NCBI GenBank assembly: GCA_900073065.1
Contig: FJOG01000021.1
Span: 151,370 to 215,369 of the forward strand
DNA length: 64,000 nt
Direction of reading: 5' to 3'
Origin: Phialocephala subalpina
Taxonomy: Eukaryota; Ascomycota; Leotiomycetes; Helotiales; Mollisiaceae
Under the pieces are notes generated by a model. It saw only the letters and a program-made list of their open reading frames with translations. It had not been told where the DNA came from and searched no databases. The position numbers and the translations under genes are program-made. Positions 56,244 through 64,000 of this stretch are shown in pieces; position 1 is the first letter of the stretch; each line of letters opens with the position of its first letter.

Positions 56244-59200
56244 ATGGATCCACTGTCCATTGCTACCACTGTCACTGCGTTGGCAAAACTATGCAGTCAA
56301 GTCGTTATCCTGTGCAACAACCTAGCTGGGCGGTACCAGAGCATGCGACGTGCTCTAATCGTTCTCAGAACAGAAATCAGTACATACCAAACAGCTCTCC
56401 ATCACGTACAGGATCTATTACTCGACCAGAGCGGTCCTCTTGCTTCTTATCTAGGAAGTAAGAATGAATGGACCGACTCTTTCGACACAGCCTTGTCGGC
56501 ATGCAGCATCACGACGTCGATTCTGATCAGCGAGTTGGAGAAGGCTCTTGATGCTGCAAGTGGCAGTTTCATTACATACACATTGAAGGAGGGAGACATC
56601 AAAGACTTGACGAATGAGCTTCGTGGGCAACAAAGCGGAGTGCAGCTGCTTGTACAGACATTACAACTGTAAGTCATGTGATCCTGCATTAGAACCAGAG
56701 ATTAACGTTCGCAAAGGCAATCTACAACAGACATCATTCAATTACTCCACAAGAATCAGGACATTTTGAAGAAAGTTCGGAAGCAGACCGACAGACTATC
56801 TTCAACATGGGGCATGCATTTGAATGCTGAAACAAACGAGACATTCAGCATCTTCAGTCTGAACATCGAAGACAAGCGATTTGGTTTTGATGACGAGCTT
56901 TCTCGACTGGGTCCGTACAGAAGAGCTCTTATAGGACAGCAAGAACAGCAAGAACAGCGGCCTGGAGCTGTTCCCAACCTCATTGACGACGACCTACTTG
57001 ACCTTTCCATCGATGCGTTAAGTCCAGGTCGTTGGACAGAAGAGTTACAACATGAGTTCATAGAAGAGCCAACTCGGTTAGCTGAACTTGATCTGCTCAG
57101 GATGCCAATAGAGGACATGCTCGACGATGTCGAAGACAAGCAAATCGGATCAGTCCACTCCATGCCGACACTTTCGGAAGAGCGATCAATAGATACCAAC
57201 GATGAACCATCAAGATGGCCCACAACACAACCTCCAACTTCTGGGATACTCCTGCCAATGTCCAAAGGGCCTCCAAAGCACCCGGTCTGTACCACCGAGA
57301 TTGTCTCCTTCCATGTGGATCATTAGCTAATGAGAAATATAGGCCATAGAGGAGATTCAAGCAGATCAGGGCCCGGTAACTTTACATGTTAGATCTGATT
57401 CTACTGTGCCGAGTGAAATTATCGTTGCTACAGAACTGGAAGCAGGCGACGAAGCAATGCGTGATAAGAATGCGAATTCCTCTACTTCCGGACAAGCGGG
57501 TGTCGACATTCAATCTCCAGCAACCTCCCTCGAAGTCCTAGAGGTGAGAAATTCTTGCTTGGTTGCTCCGAAACTTGGGCCGCTTGAGCTTGAAAGCATT
57601 CGAGCACGGGATCATACGCTTTACTCTGCGTTGGTCGGGAGTTTGGAAGGACTGGTATCACTAAGACAGTGGCCTGTGAAGACACCACGGAGCGCTACTA
57701 CCAAGGCTCTGAGATATGCTGCAATAAGCGGTCACAAGGCTTGTCTCATTTGGCTCTTGGAAAACTTGCCCAAAGAAACACTCGCTCTTGAGGCTGAGAC
57801 CAAGAATCCAAACGCCTTGCACTGGGCGATCATACACGGTCACCGAGACATTTGTCAAATTCTGATGACCAAGTTCTGCGTCAACTGTCCTTGCATTCTC
57901 AATGTCCGTCTAGGTGAGAGGTTAATTCAGCTCAAAGGCTGGACTGCGCTATCGCTGGCCACTCACTTTGGACACGATGCCATTGTCGCTGAAATACTTT
58001 ACAAAAACGTCAACAATCTTACGGGTACGACACGTTGTAAACATCGGAGTCTTTTCGCTCCAAAACCATCATTAATTCCACCTTTTCATGCAGGAATCGG
58101 GTCCCTGCAGTACTTTCTCACATTCGACTTTTGCTCGTCAGCTAGTACCTCTGCAAACTTTGCTGACCTTCTCGCTCTGCACTCACTCGGTCCCGGAGTG
58201 AACTGCTTGCATTTAAGTGGACCAAAAGCCGGCCCTCCAGATCAAGCAGTTCTCAATAGCGGATTGCAAGAGAAGCGAGCACTTCTAGTGCTTCGCATGC
58301 TTGCCAACATACAAAAGCCAAACGGCGACCTAAAAAGCTCTCTCGGCGAAGATGGAGCCGGACTCGATGCCATCCAAGCTGCGGCTTGCGGACCCCATTC
58401 ATCTGTACTGGAGAAGCTACTCTCCCTTGAACGAAGTGAGACTCTTGACAAAAAGCTTTTCAAAATCTCGAAAGCTCGAAAACATATAAGCCCACTCCAT
58501 TTGGCGGCATTCTGGGGCCAGAGTGAGAATGTCAAAATCCTCCTTCGCAATACCGAATCACCCGATGTTCTGGATCACATCGGGAGGACTCCGCTACACT
58601 TTGCAGCATCGACTGGAGATCCTGCAACTGTTTTACAGCTAATGAATGCAGGAGCGCAAATAGACTTTCTAGGTGGACTAGGGTGGTCTGATAAATATGT
58701 CACACCGTTAAGCCTCGCCCTCGACATGGGCAGGTGGGATACAGCGAAAACTCTTATTCAAGCAGGTGCGAGTCTGACTGAGATGCTCTATCCATCTTCT
58801 GGAATGGGCCGGAGCGATACGATTCTACACTTTGTAGTCAAGTCTTTTCATTCGCGGAAGACCGCATTGAAGGCGATGGTTCTGCTTCGAAACGGCGCAG
58901 CATCGGATGTTGTGAACAGTCAAGGCTTGACTCCCCTCGACATTCTTGTAGAGAGTTATTGGAGAACCCAGTCGCATCCCTCTGGGTCCGAATGCATGGC
59001 CTGCCTTTTGAAGTACGGTGCCAATCCAAATCGTGTAAGGCGGAAATCGGATGGCAATACGCTGTTTCACAGGTTGGTTCAATCTGGGTCGGAGGACGGC
59101 AGTCTCTTCCAGGCGGTGAAGATCTTCCTTGAATTCGGAGCAGACACTCGACTTAAGAACAGAGCAGGTCAGGATGTGGTGTCAATTGCTCTTTCGCTAA

Positions 59201-59424
59201 GGTCCAAGTTCGAAAAGAACCACGTCAGATTTCAAAAAGATGACTACTTGAAAGTCCTCAGAAGCCTGGGCTATCAAACAATGACGGGCAATCGCTTTGC
59301 AACAAAGGCGCACAGTCGTTCCCACATTCCAGATCGCGATCGGGTCGTGGATTATAGTCTCTCGAAGATGGGCATGTCGGGACGAGCCGAGCCGTTTCCC
59401 CCCGAAAGTGGACTTCCGCCATGA
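56244..59424 (+). CDS. Fungal N-terminal (helo-like) domain plus ankyrin-repeat protein
   Basis: Three exons (56244-56668, 56717-57284, 57343-59424) encode about 1024 residues; the second intron uses a weak GTCTGT donor, selected because the frame stays open. The N-terminus MDPLSIATTVTALAKLCSQV with the following helices resembles the fungal N-terminal/helo-like domain seen at the front of NLR-type proteins. The middle is acidic. From about residue 420 there are ankyrin repeats: ALRYAAISGHKACLIWLLEN, ALHWAIIHGHRDICQILM, TALSLATHFGHDAIVAEILY, PLHLAAFWGQSENVKILLRN, TPLHFAASTGDPATVLQLMN. No P-loop or NACHT motif lies between, so it is not a complete NLR. A role in allorecognition or signalling is inference. 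Confidence 0.78.
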
Positions 59425-59627
59425 AAATTTTGGCAATCACAAAACTCCTGCCTGAAATCACGTCAATTTGCGAGATTCTGTGCATCATTTTTCAATGAAA
59501 TAACCTCGTTTGACACGATCAGGAGCTGCGTATGAGACAATGATCCTAGAGCGCTTCGAGCACACTTGGGTTTCGAAGCAGCTACGATAACACTGCACGA
59601 CATCAAGACCCTACAAAGAACCTGGCA

Positions 59628-60615
59628 ATGTCTGAGACGTTCAAGTATGATTCAGTCAGGAACAGCACAGCGAGCGATTCGCAACGAACACGACATCTTC
59701 TCTTGGGAAAGACATGGTTTGGCTTTGACTTGGACGACACACTTCATGAATTTCGCAAGGCGTCCAAGTCTGCAGCCCAAGCGACTCTACTCCAGGTAGC
59801 AACAGCGCACAGCATTCCACTCGACGGCTCGGAAAAGAATATTCGAGAATTTTGGCCATCAAGACAGTGCAAGGATTTACAGACGGCAAGATATCGGACG
59901 ACTATCGAAAAGAACGGTTTGCTGCTGTTCTGGAAACTTTCTCAATGGTACAGTAGCCAATGCCAACTTTCTCGATGAACTTGCTTCTGCGTACAAGAGT
60001 ACCCTTGAAAGCTTACTGGAATTGAAACCTGGAGCCAGAGATTTGATTTTATACATCAAATCAATCGGAAAGCAAGTCTTGATAATTAGCGAAGCACTAC
60101 AAGATGCCTAAGAATGGATAGTCAAGAAGCTGGGACTTAAGGATCTGGTCGACTATCTTGCTACCACAAACTTCTTCGGCGTATCTAAGGTCGATGAGCT
60201 GCTTGAGAAAGTCCTTGACTATCTGGATATTAATGCTTTAGATATGGTCTATATTGGCGATAATAAGGAATGCGATATCAAGCCGGCTTTGGAATATGGG
60301 ATGCTGACGATTCATTATTGCGAGCAGGAGAATGTTGATTTCGATGTTGGCAAACTAAGGATTAGGTCATTGGGCCAACTGAAGGATTTGTTGAGGATAA
60401 ACGAATCCAATATGTCTACCGAAGCACCTCTGGACAATCAGAGTGTTGTCAATCTCCCAGCGTTGCCAGAACTTTCTCTGGCGGGGTGGGGCGGAGCGGG
60501 GCGGGCATCACGACCACAGAAAAGCCCTTGTGGAGGAAGGAGCGACCCAGAAAGCCCTGGCAAGGACTGGACATTGAAAGTGCTGCAATCTACGGACTTT
60601 GGCTTTCGACTTTGA
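59628..60615 (+). pseudogene. HAD-superfamily hydrolase (nucleotidase-like) broken by two frameshifts and a stop
   Basis: ATG at 59628. Motif I is clear: WFGFDLDDTLHEFRKAS (DxDxT). The frame is then lost near 59846, where the next block LAIKTVQGFTDGKISDDYRK reads two frames away. It is lost again near 59940, before VANANFLDELASAYKSTLES. In the third frame ELKPGARDLILYIKSIGKQV and LIISEALQDA end at a TAA (60109-60111) where homologues have Gln, and the sequence continues EWIVKKLGLKDLVDY and MVYIGDNKECDIKPALEYGM (motif IV, Asp-x3-Asp) to the stop at 60615. All pieces are in family order, so this was one gene. Natural substrates of the family are phosphate esters. Converges with the MDR gene, 13 bases apart. 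Confidence 0.72.
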
Positions 60616-60628
60616 TCCTAGACCATTA

Positions 60629-61770
60629 CTACGAAAGCGTATACACAAGCTTCACTCCACGGACTTTTCCCTCCTTCAACTCCTGGATTCCATCCAATAT
60701 TCCGGCCAAACCTTTGGTTCGTACATCTTTCGGATGCGGCTTGATCTTGTCTTCAGCAAGCAATTTTTCCGCCACCACTGCGAACTTTACGGCACTTTCG
60801 AAAGCTCCAGGTGGAGCTTCATATGTGTGACCCGCAAGCAAGAATGGCGCATCGAAATACATTACGCCCATGCAGAATTTGAAGTCGAGATCTGGGCGAA
60901 CAGAGTCCATTGGTCGGAGAGCCACATAGGTAGCACCTGTACTTAAGACTTGTGAACAGAACTCATAGCCAGACTCTTCTGAGAAACAATCTACACAAAG
61001 CGAGAGATTGCCTTTGGTCAAGGCCTCGATGGCCGCTGCTGCGTTGGGATCATTGTAATCGAAGACATGGTCGGCCCCTAAGGACTTTACCATCTCGAAG
61101 TGGTTGGGAGAGCAAGTCGTGATGATATCGAAGTTCGACCTATTACGGCGTCAGCTCAGAGATAGGGATCAAGAAACAGAGACTGCTGTACATTTTCGCG
61201 AACTGCAAGATCATCCGACCCATCGATGTACTTCCACCATAAACCAATATCTGGCGTCTCTTCACATCACAATCAGTTGGCATCGGTAACCCCAAAGTAT
61301 CACACTATCCCCAAGTCAGCTTTTCCCTAGCCCTAACCCCTAATCAAAAAAACACAAACCAAAACAGCACCACTCGTCAAAACCGTAACCCCCAAACTCG
61401 CCGCATCCTCAAACCCCATCCCCTCCGGAATCCTCAACTGCACATCCCCCACAACAACAATAAACTCCGCAAAAGTCCCCCAATCCGGTTGCAAAGGATT
61501 AGGTCTCGTACATCCACATACTCGATCTCCTTTTTTGAAAGGACGGGTCACTTCGGATCCGACTTCGAGGACGATGCCGGAGTAGTCGCAGCCCAGTAGG
61601 TCGCCGGGAGAGGAGATGGTGTATGGTGGGTAAATGTCGACGAGTTCGTGGGGGTTGAGTCCTACGGCGACAGTCTTCACCAAAAGACAATCTTTGGGTA
61701 GTTTTGGGAGAGGGCGGTCTTTGACGAAAACCGCGGGGCCGCCTTTGGCTTCCAACTGAATGGCTTGCAT
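60629..61770 (-). CDS. MDR-family quinone oxidoreductase / trans-enoyl-reductase-like protein
   Basis: Three exons (61360-61770, 61192-61304, 60629-61139) encode 344 residues. The N-terminal GroES-like part has LLVKTVAVGLNPHELVDIYP, LLGCDYSGIVLEVGSEVTRP and KGDRVCGCTRP. The Rossmann part has LVYGGSTSMGRMILQFAKMS (coenzyme loop) and SLGADHVFDYND. The zinc-binding Cys/His of true alcohol dehydrogenases are absent, as in quinone reductases and in the stand-alone enoyl reductases that serve polyketide synthases. No synthase is nearby in this window, so a secondary-metabolite role is not supported. First intron uses GTTTGT. An upstream in-frame extension exists but MQAIQLEAKG is the usual start. 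Confidence 0.83.
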
Positions 61771-62724
61771 TGTGGGTAGGTGGATATAATCCGTGAGGAA
61801 TTGACTCGGGGCCTGGGGACATTTTTGGTATTTCTTATATTTGGATTCCAAGGTACTTTGTCTCCGAGACATTAAATGTCTCCGGAGGCTGATTGGACAA
61901 AAGTTACGATGGATCTGACAGCTGAACTAGATGTAAGATTTAGATCTTGCGCCGCATGATAGCGTCTAGCTACCCGTCTGCTGATACTCAATACCGACAA
62001 GCCCCACATCATTGGTCGAGTTCCCGGGTAGCCTTATTGGCATCAAAAACAATATTGCGTTCGGCTTCGGATGCTTACACTCACAAATTGTCAGGACAAT
62101 GGACAGGAAAAAATTGGCTGCTCGTTTTGTAAATTGTGTTCCAGCTTGATTCGATAATTTATATCATGCCAAGGAGGGGATTATTCGCTTTCCAATCTCA
62201 TATACATTCTGACGACTCCGTATTGGTTTTGTGCGCTGTCCTTTTTGGCCTCTTCTTCCCGCCCTTCGGCCTCATTTTTTGCTTTGAGCAGATCGGGTTT
62301 TGATGAAGTGTACAGATACACCTCTGCCAGTGCAAGAGCGATTTGACTGCATCCTGGTTCTAGAGCTGAGAGGAGGCTTCTCTATTACGGTTGCATTAAG
62401 TCGGTGACGGGCCGACGGCTCAGCATTTAATCGGTTAAAGCTGAAAGTACTTCTCCAACTCCATTCGTTTCAAATTGCATACGGTATGAGTTCATCATAA
62501 CTGCAGCAATATGTAGGGGGTGACTGATTGAGCCGACGTCTTAACATCTGGCTCAAGACTCTGGTCGCGGATCTGCCTGGAGCTGAGTCATTACCTGTTG
62601 GCAGAGTTGGGGAAAGAACCTGTCTGAAGTCAGATCGCCCTACTGAAAACACCAGACATTAACGAAGCTTTGATCACTGACCTGCGAGTGCAAACAGGGG
62701 CAGTATAGCTACTGAGATACGCTA
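61771..62724. other. Intergenic, nothing recognised
   Basis: 954 bases without a supported gene. Confidence 0.45.
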
Positions 62725-64000
62725 TTACCCATTCTCATATTTTCCTCCGTGCTTTCTTCGCGCTCTCCTCTCCTTATGTACAAGTCCATCTTCCCATCCC
62801 TTACCAAGTTTCACATCGAAGTTTGCATCGCGTTTAACGCGGAAAGTGAGACTATAAACCTGGTGTAAGGTCGATTTAGATGAAAAGCAAAGAGTAACTT
62901 TTTTATCCCTCACTCTCTTCCGAAGGTGTCGCCGATATCGTAAGATTACACTTTCGCTGATGAAATTGCCTTCCTCCTCGGTGCATACAAAGAAAACCTC
63001 CACCCAAGTCGATTCTCTGTTTAGACAAGCATCCGTCCTTGTAATATCGATCCAACCAAAACCAACTTCGGGCACTGTAAATGTATCGCCAGTCGTTGAT
63101 TCTGAAACCAGTTTTGTTTTTAAAGATTGCCCAGTCCGAACATGGATGGTTTTGAAATACTCTAGTTCGTTGTCGATTGGATGGCCAGGCTTTGAGTTGA
63201 GTGCGTCGAGAGTTTCCGTCACAACCTGAGACGAGTCCAGAAAAGCTTTGAATATTTCAACGGTACAATGACGCTGGGTGTTTCCCGTGGGTTTATGGTT
63301 TGTGTCGTTGAGATCATGGTACTCGAGCTGACAGGAGGAACTATAATGACCTGCGTCAGAATATCGATCAGGCACTACAAACATTCGTATACCCTAGAAC
63401 AGACACAGATGTACGTACCAGACTATGATTCTAGGCTCGTCTGAGGAAGTTGAGTTACTCTGCCCGCAACCAGGGCAGATACCTTCGGGGAAAACCTCGT
63501 CAGTGATGAGCATGGACATACCCACTTTTGATCCAGGGAAAATGGACTGGTCCCATCTCTGTCGCTCAATAATGAGACCCTTTCTCCTAGCATTTAGAAT
63601 CAAGAACTGTCCGTTGTGAATCAGAGCTTCTCCAGGAAGATTTTTGAAGTTGCATCTGAGCAGAGACTCAAACACATCCCAATGCTTGAACCACTGGTAG
63701 ACAAGTCTCTGCGTTCTTCCGAGAGCGTCAGTGAAGTTGATGCAGTCCTCGGTGGAAAAAGCTATCTCCTTCGGCATTCGGTCCTGGATTTTACAAAGCA
63801 GAGCATATATCTCGAGATTCGTCTTCAAGATGGATTTAAGTAATCGCAGGGCAGTAACGGAAAAACTTCCAAAGGCCTCCGAAAGTTTCAAAACAAGGAT
63901 ATCCAATTTATCCAACGACTTGAACAGAATACGACCTGACTGGGCGAGGATTACCTGGCTCAATTGCTGTCCTTTCTGCAAGTCCTGAAGCTGACTAGAA
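62725..64000 (-). pseudogene. Ubiquitin-like-domain (ULD-type) protein, 5' end outside window, interrupted by TAG
   Basis: The frame is open from the right edge of the window to 63397, meets TAG at 63394-63396, and continues open in the same frame to a stop at 62725. No ATG lies at the right end, so the gene starts beyond 64000. A helical N-terminal part is followed by a fungal ubiquitin-like domain: FTDALGRTQRLVYQWFKHWD, FESLLRCNFKNLPGEALIHN, LIIERQRWDQSIFPGSKVGM (the W-x2-S-x2-PG-x2-I-x-M pattern of the family). After the stop come YFKTIHVRTGQSLKTKLVSE and a basic tail. The only alternative, a 21-base intron, is too short to splice. The domain occurs in fungal NLR-like and signalling proteins; function unknown. 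Confidence 0.5.

Noticed and set aside
60629..61770. Part of a polyketide gene cluster (trans-acting enoyl reductase)
   Set aside because: No polyketide synthase, tailoring enzymes or cluster regulator are in the window.
63394..63414. 21-base intron with GT and AG ends that would remove the TAG
   Set aside because: Far below the length that spliceosomes handle and without a branch site; the same 21 bases are in frame.
1..64000. CRISPR arrays, operons or bacterial-type features
   Set aside because: No spaced short direct repeats; spliced genes on both strands show a eukaryotic genome.

Overview
This is nuclear DNA of a filamentous ascomycete (Pezizomycotina). Genes carry short introns with GTRNGT donors and CTAAC-type branch sites, both strands are used, and several families are typical of these fungi (DUF6697, FarA/CTF1-type Zn2Cys6 factor, Atg22-like transporter, fungal N-terminal plus ankyrin proteins). 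A Leotiomycetes-like origin is plausible but is inference only. Two runs of N (5034-5577 and 44976-45478) are assembly gaps. Gene models were built by hand; exon coordinates were checked for reading-frame continuity and are given in the entries.

Layout. 0-6 kb: a tandem pair of decayed ExoX-like genes around a hAT-type MITE, then a gap whose two edges carry the same 33 bases, then a GNAT acetyltransferase. 6-21 kb: a divergent dihydroxyacetone-kinase-like pair (DhaL-type and DhaK-type on separate genes), a broken Atg22-like transporter, a Gvp36-like BAR protein, mitochondrial N-acetylglutamate synthase, a 3-hydroxyisobutyrate-dehydrogenase-like enzyme, V-ATPase subunit e and ARV1. 21-32 kb: a DUF6697 protein, a broken isochorismatase, a heavily frameshifted Dur3-like urea transporter, a secreted CE3 esterase, a gene-poor stretch and a hypothetical gene. 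33-45 kb: a Harbinger-like MITE, a cysteine-rich type I membrane protein, cystathionine beta-lyase, Msp1, monopolin subunit Csm1/Pcs1 and Mcd4. 45-64 kb: an AT-rich gap edge, a gene relic, a LysM protein, a FarA/CTF1-type transcription factor, a fungal-N/ankyrin protein, a broken HAD hydrolase, an MDR oxidoreductase, and a ubiquitin-like-domain gene that runs off the right end and is interrupted by a stop.

Two signals stand out. First, housekeeping genes (ARG2, VMA9, ARV1, MCD4, MSP1, STR3, CSM1) are intact, whereas accessory genes between them are broken. Five loci carry eight in-frame stops, all explainable as G:C to A:T changes (mostly Trp TGG to TAG or TGA). This looks like RIP-type or similar transition decay. 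Second, the DHA-kinase modules, normally fused in fungi, sit on two divergent genes that share one promoter region. The DhaK-type protein keeps the substrate histidine and the DhaL-type protein keeps the ATP-site aspartates.
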